Source: Curtobacterium sp. MCSS17_008 (GTDB lineage Bacteria; Actinomycetota; Actinomycetes; Actinomycetales; Microbacteriaceae). From it: a stretch of 64,000 nucleotides of DNA. The translations under genes were made by a program, and so were the position numbers. Where the stretch lies: assembly GCF_003234185.1 (NCBI RefSeq), contig NZ_QKSM01000004.1, positions 62,001-126,000 on the forward strand, given 5' to 3'. Positions 6,152-15,524 of this stretch are shown piece after piece (position 1 is the stretch's first letter; the number at the start of each line of letters is the position of its first letter). Under the pieces are notes generated by a model that saw only the letters and a list, made by a program, of their open reading frames with translations, searched no databases and was not told the origin of the DNA.

Positions 6152-8842
6152 ATGACCCTCGAGCGCGAGGAACTCCGCGACGACTGGACCGTGACGATCG
6201 CCGGTGACCAGCCGCCGGCGGGGGCGCCGGACGGCATCGCGGGTCGCGCCGTCCCCGCCACCGTGCCGGGGCAGGTGCACACCGACCTCGAGCGCGAGGG
6301 ACTCGTCGTCGACCCGACGCTCGACCGCAACGAGGACGCCGCCGGGTGGGTCGGGCGTGCGGACTGGTCGTACCGACGGACGGTGGACGTGGCCCCGCGC
6401 GGCTTCGAGCGCGTCGACCTGGTCTGTGACGGGCTCGACACGGTCGCCGAGCTGAGCCTCGACGGCGTGGTGGTCGGCACGACGCGGAACATGCACCGCC
6501 GCTACCGCTTCGACCTCAACGACGTGCCCGGCGGGGCGGGGGAGCGCGAGCTCGAACTGCTCTTCGAGTCGCCCTACCGCGAGGCCGGCCGGGTCGCCGC
6601 CCGCGCCGGCTCGATGCCGGGCCCCTACGACGAGCCGTTCCCGTACGTCCGCAAGATGGCGTCGAACTTCGGCTGGGACTGGGGCCTCACCGCCGTGACG
6701 AGCGGCCCGTGGCGGCCGGTGGCGATCGAGCGCTGGTCGACGGCACGGCTCGCCGAGGTCCGGCCCCTCGTCGACGTGGAGGCCGGCGAGGGCGTGCTCG
6801 ACGCGCACATCACGGTCGAGCGCTCCGGGATGAACGACCTCGACCAGGACGGCGAGGACGACGACCTCGTGCTCGTGGTCACCGTGAGCGGCCCGACGGT
6901 CGACGGTGGCACGACCCGGCAGCGTTCCCGCGCGCAGCTCACCCCGCAGAGCGACGAGACGGTCGTCACGGTGCGGGTCCCGGACGTCCGACGCTGGTGG
7001 CCGCGGGGCTACGGCGAGCAGGTCCGCTACGACGTGACGGTCGAGCTGCAGACGGTCGACGGCGAGGTCCTCGACCGCCGGACCAGCCGCACCGGCTTCC
7101 GCTCGGCCAGGATCGACACCGCGGCGGACGACGTCGGCAAGCCCTTCACGATCATCGTCAACGGCACGGTGATCGACGTCCGGGGCGTCAACTGGATCCC
7201 CGACGACGTCATCGTCTCCCGGGTCGACCGGGCCCGGATCGAGGACCGGCTGCGTGCAGCGGCCGACATGCACGTCAACCTGGTCCGCGTCTGGGGCGGC
7301 GGCGTCTACGAGTCGCACGACTTCTACGACGTCTGCGACGAGCTCGGCCTGCTCGTCTGGCAGGACTTCCTGTTCGCCTGCTCCGCCTACCCGGAGATCG
7401 AGCCGATCCGCAGCGAGGCGATCGCCGAGGCCCGCGACAACGTGGCCCGCCTCGCCGGCCACCCCTCGCTCGTCGTCTGGAACGGCAACAACGAGAACAT
7501 CTGGCTGCACGACGCCGACGGCTGGGCCGACGAGCTCGGTGACCGCGGCTGGGGCCTCGACTACTACCTCGACCTGCTGCCGACGATCGTCGACGCGGTG
7601 GACCCGTCGCGCTTCTACACGGTGGCGTCGCCGTGGTCGGGGTCCGAGAGCCTGCCGGCGAACCACGTCGACCACGAGACGCACCACTCGTGGGACGTCT
7701 GGAACCGCGTGTCCGACGAGCACTACCGCGACTCCGTCCCGCGGTTCGTCTCCGAGTTCGGGTGGCAGGCGCCGCCCGCCTGGCGCACGCTGCGCGACGC
7801 CGTCGCGGACGAGCCGATGCGCGTCGACTCACCCGGTGTCGTCCACCACCAGAAGGCCGACGACGGCATGGGCAAGCTCGCGCGCGGCATCGCGCCGCGC
7901 TTCGGCGCCGTCGATCCCGGCGACCTCGACCGCTGGCACTACCTGACCCAGCTGCAGCAGACGCGCGCGATCGCGACCGGTGTCGAGCACTGGCGCACGC
8001 ACTGGCCGCGGAACACCGGCGTCGTGGTCTGGCAGCTCAACGATCTGTGGCCGGTGTCGTCGTGGTCGGCGATCGACTCGGCGGGGCGGCTGAAGCCGCT
8101 CGCGCACGAGCTGCGTCGGCTGTACGACGACGTGCTGCTGACGATCCGCCCGGTCGCCGCCCGCACGTCGGACGCGGTCCCGGCGGACGGCGACGACCGG
8201 TCGGGAGGCGCGGCCCACCCCGACCGCGCTGCCCGCGACGGCCAGGCGGCCGGGTCCGGCGAGTTGGTGGACACGCTGTCCCTCGGGGTCTCGCCCGGTT
8301 CCTTCGGACACGCCCCGATCGAGGTGGCCGTCCGGTCCTCGCGCACCGGGGTCGACAGCGTCGTCCGGGTCCGGCGGGTCTCCCTCTCCGGGGCGATCCT
8401 GGCCGAGGCAACCCTGCCCGTGCAGCTGCCGTCGTCGGGCGTCGCGGTCGTGTCGCTGCCCGAGTCGGTCGGGGTCGTGGACGACCCGACGAACGAGCTC
8501 GTCGTGGCGGACATGGACTGGCGGCGTGCCGTGTGGACGCCCGCGCCCGACCGCGAGATGCGCTGGCAGCCCGCGCGGTACCGCACGACCGTGACACCGG
8601 CGCCGGACGGGGACGGCCACGACCTGGTCGTCGAGGCGGAGTCGCTCGTGCGGGACCTGCTGCTGCAGCCGGACCGCCTCGCTGCGACCGGCACCGTGGA
8701 CCGCGGCTTCATGACGCTCCTGCCGGGTGAACGGGTGGGCTTCCGGCTCCGGGGGATCGGTCCGGCGCAGGTGGCGGCCGTCGACGAGGCACCCGTGCTC
8801 TGGACCCTCGATCGGGTGCTGATGCCAGACATCCAGAATTGA
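6152..8842 (+). CDS. Glycoside hydrolase family 2 beta-mannosidase
   Basis: Hydrolyses terminal beta-D-mannosyl residues, fitting use of plant mannan or glucomannan oligosaccharides. The 896-residue protein has the GH2 order: sugar-binding jelly roll (residues ~1-180), immunoglobulin-like domain (~190-310), TIM barrel (~320-680) and C-terminal beta domains. Catalytic acid/base Glu448 lies in WNGNNEN and nucleophile Glu535 in FVSEFGWQ, both as expected for beta-mannosidases. There is no signal peptide, so it should act in the cytosol on imported oligosaccharides. ATG at 6152 follows AAAGGA; an 85-codon in-frame upstream extension is discarded. The 284 bp before it hold no other gene. No sugar transporter lies beside it. 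A -10 for the next gene directly follows its stop. Confidence 0.92.
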   Translation: MTLEREELRDDWTVTIAGDQPPAGAPDGIAGRAVPATVPGQVHTDLEREGLVVDPTLDRNEDAAGWVGRADWSYRRTVDVAPRGFERVDLVCDGLDTVAELSLDGVVVGTTRNMHRRYRFDLNDVPGGAGERELELLFESPYREAGRVAARAGSMPGPYDEPFPYVRKMASNFGWDWGLTAVTSGPWRPVAIERWSTARLAEVRPLVDVEAGEGVLDAHITVERSGMNDLDQDGEDDDLVLVVTVSGPTVDGGTTRQRSRAQLTPQSDETVVTVRVPDVRRWWPRGYGEQVRYDVTVELQTVDGEVLDRRTSRTGFRSARIDTAADDVGKPFTIIVNGTVIDVRGVNWIPDDVIVSRVDRARIEDRLRAAADMHVNLVRVWGGGVYESHDFYDVCDELGLLVWQDFLFACSAYPEIEPIRSEAIAEARDNVARLAGHPSLVVWNGNNENIWLHDADGWADELGDRGWGLDYYLDLLPTIVDAVDPSRFYTVASPWSGSESLPANHVDHETHHSWDVWNRVSDEHYRDSVPRFVSEFGWQAPPAWRTLRDAVADEPMRVDSPGVVHHQKADDGMGKLARGIAPRFGAVDPGDLDRWHYLTQLQQTRAIATGVEHWRTHWPRNTGVVVWQLNDLWPVSSWSAIDSAGRLKPLAHELRRLYDDVLLTIRPVAARTSDAVPADGDDRSGGAAHPDRAARDGQAAGSGELVDTLSLGVSPGSFGHAPIEVAVRSSRTGVDSVVRVRRVSLSGAILAEATLPVQLPSSGVAVVSLPESVGVVDDPTNELVVADMDWRRAVWTPAPDREMRWQPARYRTTVTPAPDGDGHDLVVEAESLVRDLLLQPDRLAATGTVDRGFMTLLPGERVGFRLRGIGPAQVAAVDEAPVLWTLDRVLMPDIQN

Positions 8843-8848
8843 TATACT
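8843..8848 (+). promoter_or_regulatory. Probable -10 element for the glycosylphosphotransferase gene
   Basis: TATACT, a near-consensus -10, begins one base after the beta-mannosidase stop and 74 nt before the next start codon. In this GC-rich sequence such an AT-rich hexamer stands out. No clear -35 is seen. Confidence 0.4.
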
Positions 8849-8916
8849 GCGCGGGTGACGTTCGTCGTCACCCGCGCGTCTCCCGGCGCGTCGGTCGCCG
8901 AGCGGGAGGACCACCG

Positions 8917-10398
8917 ATGTCGTTCGCGGTCCGTCACGGCACTGCGCATGCGGCGTCGATGTCGTCCGCGGTCCGGCCGGCGTCGCGAGCGGGCCTGACC
9001 GGGTACGGCTGGGCACTCGCCGGCGTCGACCTGGTCCTGCTCGTCCTCTCGTTCGCGGTGGCGCACGGCATCCGGTTCCCCGGCGAGTCGCTCCTCGCCC
9101 CGTCGCACCCGGGTTGGCTCGAGTTCGCCGCCGGACCGGCGATCGTCCTGCTGTGGTCGGCGATGCTCGCGGGCTTCCGCACGCGGGAGGCCCGCATCGC
9201 CGGCGTCGGCGCAGAGGAGTACCGCCGGGTGCTCACCGCGAGCCTGACGACCTGTGCGACGGTCGCGGTCGTCGCGTACTCGGCGCAGCTCGACATCGCC
9301 CGCGGGTACGTCGCGATCGCGTTCCCGCTCGGCACCGCCCTGCTCGTGACCGGGCGCAGGGCGGCGCGGTCCGTGCTGGCGCACCGGCGTGCACGGGGCG
9401 AGCTGCTGCAGGACGTCCTCGTCGTCGGCGAGCTCGTCGACGTCCGGTACGTGGGGCGGCGGATCGCGGCGACGCCTGCCGCCGGGTACCGGGTCGCGGC
9501 CGTCGCCACGACCGGGGACGACGTCGGGTCGAGCGTGGCGCTGGGCGCGGCGGACGTCCCGGTGGTCGGGAGCGTGGACGACGTCCTCGACCTCGCCGCC
9601 GAGCGCGGTGTCGGCGCCGTCGTGGTAGCCGGTGCGATCCCCGGGGGCCACGAGCGCCTGCGCCGCCTCGGGTGGCAGCTCGAGGAGCGCGGCATCGAGC
9701 TCGTCGTGTCGTCCCCGCTCGCCGACGTCGCCGGTGGTCGCGTCCACGAGCGTCCGGTCGACGGGTTGCCCCTCATGCACGTCGAGGCCCCGGACTACCG
9801 CTGCCGGACGGGCAAGCGCGCGGTCGATGTGCTCGGAGCGTCGATCGGACTCCTGCTGCTCGCACCGGTGTTCGTGGCCGTCGCCCTGGCGATCCGGATC
9901 GACGACGGCGGTCCGGTCGTCTTCCGGCAACAGCGCGTGGGTCGGGGCAGCCGGCTCTTCTCGATCTGCAAGTTCCGGACGATGTGCGTCGATGCCGAGG
10001 ACCGCGTCGCGGAGCTCTCCGCGGAGAACGAGGGCGCCGGACCGCTCTTCAAGATCAGGCAGGACCCGCGGGTCACCCGGGTCGGAGCCTTCCTGCGGCG
10101 CTCGTCACTCGACGAGCTCCCGCAGCTGTGGAACGTCCTGACCGGCGCGATGAGCCTGGTCGGGCCACGTCCCGCTCTGCCCTGCGAGGTCGCGGCGTAC
10201 GAGGACTTCGCCGACCGGCGGCTCCTCGTCACCCCCGGCATCACCGGACTGTGGCAGGTCAGCGGGCGCTCCGACCTCGACTGGGCCGAGGGTGTGCGGC
10301 TCGACCTGCACTACGTCGAGAACTGGTCGTTCCTGCACGACGTCGCCATCCTCGCGCGGACGATCCCGTCCGTCCTGCGCTCGCGGGGCGCCTACTGA
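8917..10398 (+). CDS. Polyprenyl glycosylphosphotransferase (exopolysaccharide initiation)
   Basis: Membrane enzyme that transfers a sugar-1-phosphate to undecaprenyl phosphate, the first step in building an exopolysaccharide repeat unit (WbaP/CpsE type). The 493-residue protein has about four N-terminal membrane helices, a central Rossmann-like CoA-binding-type domain (~170-290) and one more helix (LGASIGLLLLAPVFVAVALA). A C-terminal bacterial sugar transferase domain has the signatures KFRTM, DELPQLWNVL, SLVGPRP and PGITGLWQVSGR. ATG at 8917 is preceded by GGGAGGA; an upstream in-frame ATG at 8839 overlaps the beta-mannosidase and lacks a site. No flippase, polymerase or other glycosyltransferases are beside it, so the rest of the pathway must be elsewhere. 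The sugar cannot be assigned. Confidence 0.92.
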   Translation: MSFAVRHGTAHAASMSSAVRPASRAGLTGYGWALAGVDLVLLVLSFAVAHGIRFPGESLLAPSHPGWLEFAAGPAIVLLWSAMLAGFRTREARIAGVGAEEYRRVLTASLTTCATVAVVAYSAQLDIARGYVAIAFPLGTALLVTGRRAARSVLAHRRARGELLQDVLVVGELVDVRYVGRRIAATPAAGYRVAAVATTGDDVGSSVALGAADVPVVGSVDDVLDLAAERGVGAVVVAGAIPGGHERLRRLGWQLEERGIELVVSSPLADVAGGRVHERPVDGLPLMHVEAPDYRCRTGKRAVDVLGASIGLLLLAPVFVAVALAIRIDDGGPVVFRQQRVGRGSRLFSICKFRTMCVDAEDRVAELSAENEGAGPLFKIRQDPRVTRVGAFLRRSSLDELPQLWNVLTGAMSLVGPRPALPCEVAAYEDFADRRLLVTPGITGLWQVSGRSDLDWAEGVRLDLHYVENWSFLHDVAILARTIPSVLRSRGAY

Positions 10399-10626
10399 GC
10401 GCCGGCGCCCCTCGACTCCGGCCCTGCCGCGACCCTTCGGCCCGGACAGTGCACGCTGCGGGACGCAGCGGCTCCCGGGGTGCTGCCTGTGCGTCCGGTG
10501 TCCGTCCGGCCGCCGATCTGGGCATCCCGGACGGCGCGGGTTACGATGAGGCGACGACGGACTTCCGCCGCTCGTGTCGACGACGACACGAGGACGGCGC
10601 GCAGACCCAGCAACCTAGGAGTCAAC

Positions 10627-10917
10627 ATGTGGCAAGGCCTCGGCGGGGTTCACCTGCTGATCATCCTCGGGATCATCATCCTGCTGTTCGGTGCGACGAA
10701 GCTCCCGGCGCTCGCCAAGGGCCTCGGTCAGTCGATCAACATCTTCAAGAAGGAGATGGGCGACGACAAGAAGCAGCCCCAGGACGGCACGGTGCAGGAC
10801 ACCGCACAGCCGGGCGCCGCGCACACCGGCACCACGACGAACGCCGCCGGTGCCGTCGTGAACCCGGGGCCGTCCGTGCAGCCGAACGCGCACTCCACCA
10901 CGGAGCCCCGCAACTAG
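10627..10917 (+). CDS. tatA: Twin-arginine translocase subunit TatA
   Basis: Pore-forming subunit of the Tat system, which exports folded proteins. The 96-residue protein has the expected short N-terminal membrane helix (LGGVHLLIILGIIILLFGATKL, residues ~5-25) followed by a hinge, an amphipathic helix (LAKGLGQSINIFKKEM) and a disordered Gln/Thr/Pro tail. The FGxxKLP signature is present. The start has CTAGGAG upstream. It stands alone, with no tatC, and is followed by a stem-loop. TatA and TatE cannot be separated by sequence; TatB is excluded because the membrane region lacks its features. Confidence 0.92.
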   Translation: MWQGLGGVHLLIILGIIILLFGATKLPALAKGLGQSINIFKKEMGDDKKQPQDGTVQDTAQPGAAHTGTTTNAAGAVVNPGPSVQPNAHSTTEPRN

Positions 10918-10968
10918 CGCTCCCTCCCCGGGGACCGGTACCAGGACACCCAGCCCCGTCCTGTCGGC

Positions 10969-10999
10969 AGCCCCCGCGACCACGTCGGTCGCGGGGGCT
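10969..10999 (+). terminator. Terminator after tatA
   Basis: AGCCCCCGCGACC and GGTCGCGGGGGCT form a 13-pair stem with a 5-nt loop 51 nt after the tatA stop, followed by TCTCC. It has only a poor T run but is a strong hairpin and fits a terminator. Confidence 0.65.
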
Positions 11000-11064
11000 T
11001 CTCCGTGCGGGGTGTTCCCGAGGGGGACTGCCGGTCCGGGGGTGCCTCGGAGCATGATGGCGCC

Positions 11065-12459
11065 ATGGTGACGCCGACCCACACCGCTCCGCTCCGTGAC
11101 GACCGCCGTGTGGTGCTCGTCGTCGCGATCCTGGCGTCGTTCGTCGTCGGGCTCGACTCGAGCGTCGTGACCGTGGCACTGCCGGCGATCCGGCACGAAC
11201 TCGGTGGCGGGCTCGTCGTGCAGCAGTGGGTCGTCGACGCGTACCTCGTCACCCTCGGGTCGCTGATCCTCGTGGCGGGTTCGCTCTCGGACGTGTTCGG
11301 TCGGGTCCGCATCGTCACGTGGGGGCTGGTCGTGTTCGGGCTGGCGTCGGTCGCGTGCGCGGTGGCGCCGACCGGTGCGGTGCTCATCGTCGCTCGCGCG
11401 GTGCAGGGGATCGGAGGGGCCCTCGTCACGCCGAGCTCCCTCGCGTCCATCGTCGCTGCCTACCGCGGCGCGGCGCAGGCGAAGGCGATCGGTTCGTGGA
11501 CGGCGTGGTCCAGCGCAGCGGTCATCGTCGGCCCCGTGGTGGGCGGTCTCGTGGTCGACGGGATCGGCTGGCGCTGGGTGTTCGTGCTGTCGGCCGTGCC
11601 GATCGCGGTGACGATCCCGCTCGTGCTGCGGATCACCGGCGACGTCCGGCCGGAGCGTGGACAGCGCGTCGACGTGCTCGGTGCCGTGCTCGCCGTGGTC
11701 GGCGTCGGGGGTGTGGTCCTCGGCCTCATCGAGCAGGAGCGTCTGGGTTGGTCGTCGGCGCTCGTCGTGACCGCGCTCGTCGTCGGCGCGGCCGCCCTCG
11801 TGGTCTTCGTGCCGTGGGAGCTCCGGGTGACCAGGGCCGGGGGAGCGCCGCTCGTCCCGCTCGACCTGTTCCGCGCCCGCAACTTCGCGGTCGGGAACCT
11901 CGCGACGCTGTCGATCTACGGCGCACTCGGCATGGTCGGCTTCGTCGTCACGCTGTTCCTGCAGGAGGTCTGGCGCTTCCCTGCGTGGCTCGCCGGGGTC
12001 GCGAGCCTGCCGCCGACCCTCCTGCTCCTGGCGCTGTCGACCACCGTCGGGAGCCTGGCCGGACGGTACGGTCCGCGCTGGTTCATGGCGGCGGGCCCGG
12101 CGATCGCCGCGGTCGGAGCGCTCGTCATGCTCGGTGCTGGCGACGGACCGGCCGCGTACTGGTGGTCGGTGCTCCCGGGTCTGGTGCTCGTCGGCATCGG
12201 CATCGCGACGATGGTGACGCCGTTGACGAGCGCGGTGCTCGGGTCCGTGCCGGAGCGCGAGGCCGGGGTGGGGTCGGCGGTGAACAACGCCGTGGCGCGC
12301 GTCGCCGGGCTCGTGGTCGTGGCGCTCGCCGGTGTGGTCCTCGGCGGCGGGGTGAGCGTGTCGGGGTTCCACCGGGCCATGGTGGTGATGGCGTTCCTGC
12401 TGCTCGCCGGGGCGCTCGTCAGCGCGGTCGGGATCGGGAACACCACCTCCCGTTCGTAA
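11065..12459 (+). CDS. MFS transporter, DHA2 family (drug:H+ antiporter type)
   Basis: Proton-driven exporter, probably of hydrophobic drugs or metabolites. The 464-residue protein has about 14 predicted hydrophobic helices, the DHA2 arrangement. Motif A-like GSLSDVFGRVR follows helix 2, the acidic residue of motif D1 lies in SFVVGLDSSVVTVALP, and the antiporter motif C region reads VGPVVGGLVVDGIGWRWVF. ATG at 11065 is used; a CATGAT hexamer ends 6 nt before it, so leaderless transcription is possible. Its TAA stop (12457-12459) directly abuts the HspR operator of clpB. Substrate unknown; no dedicated regulator lies beside it. Confidence 0.87.
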   Translation: MVTPTHTAPLRDDRRVVLVVAILASFVVGLDSSVVTVALPAIRHELGGGLVVQQWVVDAYLVTLGSLILVAGSLSDVFGRVRIVTWGLVVFGLASVACAVAPTGAVLIVARAVQGIGGALVTPSSLASIVAAYRGAAQAKAIGSWTAWSSAAVIVGPVVGGLVVDGIGWRWVFVLSAVPIAVTIPLVLRITGDVRPERGQRVDVLGAVLAVVGVGGVVLGLIEQERLGWSSALVVTALVVGAAALVVFVPWELRVTRAGGAPLVPLDLFRARNFAVGNLATLSIYGALGMVGFVVTLFLQEVWRFPAWLAGVASLPPTLLLLALSTTVGSLAGRYGPRWFMAAGPAIAAVGALVMLGAGDGPAAYWWSVLPGLVLVGIGIATMVTPLTSAVLGSVPEREAGVGSAVNNAVARVAGLVVVALAGVVLGGGVSVSGFHRAMVVMAFLLLAGALVSAVGIGNTTSRS

Positions 12460-12480
12460 GTTGAGTGCAGTAGACTCAAG
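12460..12480. promoter_or_regulatory. HAIR element (HspR operator) of clpB
   Basis: GTTGAGT, a 7-nt spacer and ACTCAAG match the published HspR-binding HAIR consensus (CTTGAGT-N7-ACTCAAG) except for the first base. It lies 32 nt before the clpB ATG, immediately after the stop codon of the MFS gene. HspR itself is encoded at 1894-2313. Confidence 0.9.
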
Positions 12481-12512
12481 TACGAGACCACCGCAACGAA
12501 AGGACGGACCGC

Positions 12513-14681
12513 ATGGCGAACCTCCAGGGCGCCCCTGACTCGCAGGAGCGGCAGAAGACCGCCCTCGAGCAGTACGGCGTCGACCTCACCGCGATCGCCC
12601 GGAGCGGCAGGCTCGACCCGGTCATCGGGCGCGATGCCGAGATCCGGCGCGTCTCGCAGGTGCTGACACGCCGCACCAAGAACAACCCCGTGCTCATCGG
12701 TGAGCCCGGCGTCGGCAAGACCGCCGTCGTCGAGGGGCTCGCGCAGCGCATCGTCGCGGGTGACGTCGCCGACTCCCTCAAGGACAAGCGGCTCGTGTCG
12801 CTCGACATCTCCGCCCTCATCGCCGGCGCGAAGTACCGCGGCGAGTTCGAGGAGCGACTCAAGGCCGTGCTCAAGGAGATCAACGACTCCGACGGTCAGG
12901 TCATCACGTTCATCGACGAGCTGCACACCCTGATGGGTGCCGGTGGCGGCGAGGGCTCCGTGGCGGCGTCGAACATGCTCAAGCCGATGCTCGCACGCGG
13001 CGAGCTGCGGCTCATCGGCGCCACGACGCTCGACGAGTACCGCGAGTACATCGAGAAGGACGCCGCGCTCGAGCGCCGGTTCCAGCAGGTCTACGTGGGG
13101 GAGCCGAGCGTCGAGGACGCCGTGGCGATCCTCCGCGGCCTCAAGGAGCGGTACGAGGCGCACCACAAGGTGACGATCAACGACTCCGCCCTGGTCGCCG
13201 CGGCGAGCCTGTCGAACCGGTACATCTCCGGACGCCAGCTCCCGGACAAGGCGATCGACCTCATCGACGAGGCCGCGAGTCGTCTCCGCATGGAGATCGA
13301 CTCGAGCCCGGTCGAGATCGACGAGCTCAAGCGGTCCGTCGACCGGCTCCGGGTCGAGGAGTTCGCCCTCAAGCAGGAGAAGGACGACGCGTCGAAGGCG
13401 CGGCTCGAGACCCTGCGGGCCGAACTCGAGGGCCGTCAGGAGCGTCTCGCCGAGCTCGAGCACCGCTGGCAGGCCGAACGCGCGAACCTCAACCGCATCG
13501 GTGAGCTGAAGCAGCAGCTCGACGACCTGAACATGCGGTCGCAGCGTGCCCAGCGGGAGGCGGACTACGAGACCGTGTCCCGCCTGGAGTACGGCGAGAA
13601 GCCCCGCATCGAGGCCGAACTCGCTGCAGCGGAGCAGGCCGAGAGCGCCGAGCGGATGGTGAACGACAGCGTCACCGACGAGGACATCGCCGCCGTGATC
13701 GCGCAGTGGACGGGCATCCCGGTGGGACGCCTGCTGCAGGGCGAGACCGAGAAGCTCCTGCACCTGGAGTCCGAGCTCGGCCGCCGGATCATCGGGCAGC
13801 GGAGCGCCGTCGGCACCGTGTCCGAGGCCGTCCGGCGCACGCGCGCGGGCATCTCCGACCCGGACCGTCCGACCGGCTCGTTCCTGTTCCTCGGCCCCAC
13901 CGGCGTCGGCAAGACCGAGCTCGCCAAGGCGCTCGCCGAGTTCCTGTTCGACGACGAGAAGGCCCTCGTCCGCATCGACATGAGCGAGTACGGCGAGAAG
14001 CACTCGGTCGCGCGACTGATCGGCGCCCCGCCCGGCTACGTCGGCTACGAGGCCGGCGGGCAGCTCACCGAGACCGTCCGCCGCCGCCCGTACTCGGTCG
14101 TGCTGCTCGACGAGATCGAGAAGGCGCACCCCGAGGTCTTCGACGTGCTGCTCCAGGTGCTCGACGACGGGCGCCTGACCGACGGGCAGGGCCGGACGGT
14201 CGACTTCCGGAACACCATCGTGATCCTGACCTCGAACCTCGGGTCCCAGTTCCTCACCGACCGGTCGCTGGACGACGCCCAGCGCGAGGAGGCCGTGCGC
14301 GAACTCGTCCAGCAGTCCTTCCGACCCGAGTTCGTGAACCGTCTCGACGACATCGTCGTGTTCCACGCGCTCACGCAGGACGACCTCGGGCAGATCGTGT
14401 CGCTGTACGTCGACCGGCTCGCCCGACGGCTGTCGGACCGGCGGCTGGAGCTCGCCGTCACGCCGTCGGCACGCGGATGGCTCGCGGAACGCGGCTACGA
14501 CCCGGTGTACGGCGCGCGGCCGCTCCGCCGCCTCATGCAGCGGCAGATCGACGACCAGCTCGCGCGGGCGATCCTGGCCGGTGACGTGCGTGACGGTGAC
14601 ACCGTCCGTGTGGACGTCGCCGACGACGGCGAGTCCCTCGTCGTCGAGCCCTTCGAGCTCGGGGAGATCGTCGAGGAGTAG
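12513..14681 (+). CDS. clpB: ClpB disaggregase lacking the N-terminal domain
   Basis: Hexameric AAA+ unfoldase that rescues aggregated proteins with DnaK-DnaJ-GrpE. At 722 residues it is about 140 shorter than standard ClpB: the Clp N-domain is missing and the protein starts just before NBD1. NBD1 Walker A GEPGVGKT is at 63-70 with Walker B FIDELHT. The coiled-coil middle domain (~310-430) that contacts DnaK is present, so this is ClpB and not ClpA or ClpC. NBD2 Walker A GPTGVGKT is near 461-468. The ClpP-binding loop is absent. The ATG follows AAAGGACGG and only 32 nt separate it from the HAIR element, so the short form is the primary product and not an internal restart. Expression should be heat-induced through HspR. 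Confidence 0.95.
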   Translation: MANLQGAPDSQERQKTALEQYGVDLTAIARSGRLDPVIGRDAEIRRVSQVLTRRTKNNPVLIGEPGVGKTAVVEGLAQRIVAGDVADSLKDKRLVSLDISALIAGAKYRGEFEERLKAVLKEINDSDGQVITFIDELHTLMGAGGGEGSVAASNMLKPMLARGELRLIGATTLDEYREYIEKDAALERRFQQVYVGEPSVEDAVAILRGLKERYEAHHKVTINDSALVAAASLSNRYISGRQLPDKAIDLIDEAASRLRMEIDSSPVEIDELKRSVDRLRVEEFALKQEKDDASKARLETLRAELEGRQERLAELEHRWQAERANLNRIGELKQQLDDLNMRSQRAQREADYETVSRLEYGEKPRIEAELAAAEQAESAERMVNDSVTDEDIAAVIAQWTGIPVGRLLQGETEKLLHLESELGRRIIGQRSAVGTVSEAVRRTRAGISDPDRPTGSFLFLGPTGVGKTELAKALAEFLFDDEKALVRIDMSEYGEKHSVARLIGAPPGYVGYEAGGQLTETVRRRPYSVVLLDEIEKAHPEVFDVLLQVLDDGRLTDGQGRTVDFRNTIVILTSNLGSQFLTDRSLDDAQREEAVRELVQQSFRPEFVNRLDDIVVFHALTQDDLGQIVSLYVDRLARRLSDRRLELAVTPSARGWLAERGYDPVYGARPLRRLMQRQIDDQLARAILAGDVRDGDTVRVDVADDGESLVVEPFELGEIVEE

Positions 14682-14725
14682 CCCGGGTAACGGCCGGGAA
14701 ACAGGGGTTCCGTCATGGTCGGGGC

Positions 14726-14848
14726 ATGGACGCCTTCGCGATCGACGCCGTACCCCTGTTCACCGCCCCCGGCCCGAGCAGTCGGGTGTTCGTCGTCCGG
14801 CTCGACGAGATCCGGGGGACCGTCCACGTCGACCCAGCGGACTCGTAG
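14726..14848 (+). CDS. Possible 40-residue small protein upstream of the response regulator
   Basis: ATG to TAG frame of 40 codons encoding MDAFAIDAVPLFTAPGPSSR and then a segment ending HVDPADS. Nearly every codon ends in G or C, which matches real genes here and argues for coding. It sits in the 174-nt gap between clpB and the response regulator start and ends 7 nt before the latter, so it could be a translated leader or small regulator of the two-component operon. No homologous family is recognised and the ribosome site is weak (GGTCGGGGC). Confidence 0.4.
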   Translation: MDAFAIDAVPLFTAPGPSSRVFVVRLDEIRGTVHVDPADS

Positions 14849-14855
14849 GTACGAC

Positions 14856-15524
14856 ATGTGGAATACCGACATGCGAGTGCTGGTGGTGGACGACGAGGAG
14901 GCGTTGGCGGACCTGGTCGCCCGGGGTCTGAGCCGACAGGACATGGCGGTGGACGTGACGTACCGTGGCGACGACGCGGACGAGCTCCTCGCCGTCAACG
15001 ACTACGACGTCGTCGTGCTCGACCGCGACCTGCCGGGCATGCACGGGGACGAGGTCGCGCGGCGACTCGCCACCCGCCCGGTCGGCACCCGGATCCTCAT
15101 GCTCACCGCCGCGACGGCGCTGACCGACCGCGTGCACGGGCTCGAGCTCGGCGCGGACGACTACCTGGCCAAGCCGTTCGAGTTCCCGGAGCTCGTCGCC
15201 CGCGTCCGGGCGCTCGGACGGCGCAGCACCGTGGCCGTCCCACCCGTGCTCGAACGCGACGGGCTGATGCTCGACTCGAACCGCCGGATGGCGACGCGCG
15301 ACGGACGGCCGCTCGACCTCACGACGAAGGAGCTCGGCGTGCTCGAGGTCCTGCTCCGGGCCGACGGCCGGGTCGTCCCGGCCGAGGAACTCCTCGAGAA
15401 GGTCTGGGACATGAACATCGACCCGTTCACCGCCGCGGTGCGCGTGACGATGTCGAAGCTCCGCCGGAAGCTCGGGGCCCCCGACCCGATCCGCACCGTC
15501 CCCGGGCAGGGCTACGCGCTGTGA
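14856..15524 (+). CDS. Two-component response regulator, OmpR/PhoB family
   Basis: DNA-binding regulator phosphorylated by the kinase encoded next. The 222-residue protein has a receiver domain (~7-120) with the acidic pair in VVDDEE, phospho-acceptor Asp56 in VVLDRDLP and the Lys of LAKPFEF. The OmpR-type winged helix occupies the C-terminus (LTTKELGVLEVLL, VRVTMSKLRRKLG, VPGQGYAL). ATG at 14856 has GTAGG 7 nt upstream; ATG at 14871 (MRVLVVDD) is the alternative. It overlaps the kinase gene by 4 nt. The operon continues into lipoproteins and a MacAB-like exporter, so its likely target is that export system, as in cell-envelope stress or antimicrobial-peptide response loci. Confidence 0.92.
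   Translation: MWNTDMRVLVVDDEEALADLVARGLSRQDMAVDVTYRGDDADELLAVNDYDVVVLDRDLPGMHGDEVARRLATRPVGTRILMLTAATALTDRVHGLELGADDYLAKPFEFPELVARVRALGRRSTVAVPPVLERDGLMLDSNRRMATRDGRPLDLTTKELGVLEVLLRADGRVVPAEELLEKVWDMNIDPFTAAVRVTMSKLRRKLGAPDPIRTVPGQGYAL

Noticed and set aside
6020..7723. 567-codon antisense frame in the beta-mannosidase
   Set aside because: Typical GC-skew shadow; the sense strand encodes an intact GH2 enzyme.
11916..14366. 816-codon antisense frame over clpB and the MFS gene
   Set aside because: Spans two real genes on the opposite strand and has no domain or start signal.
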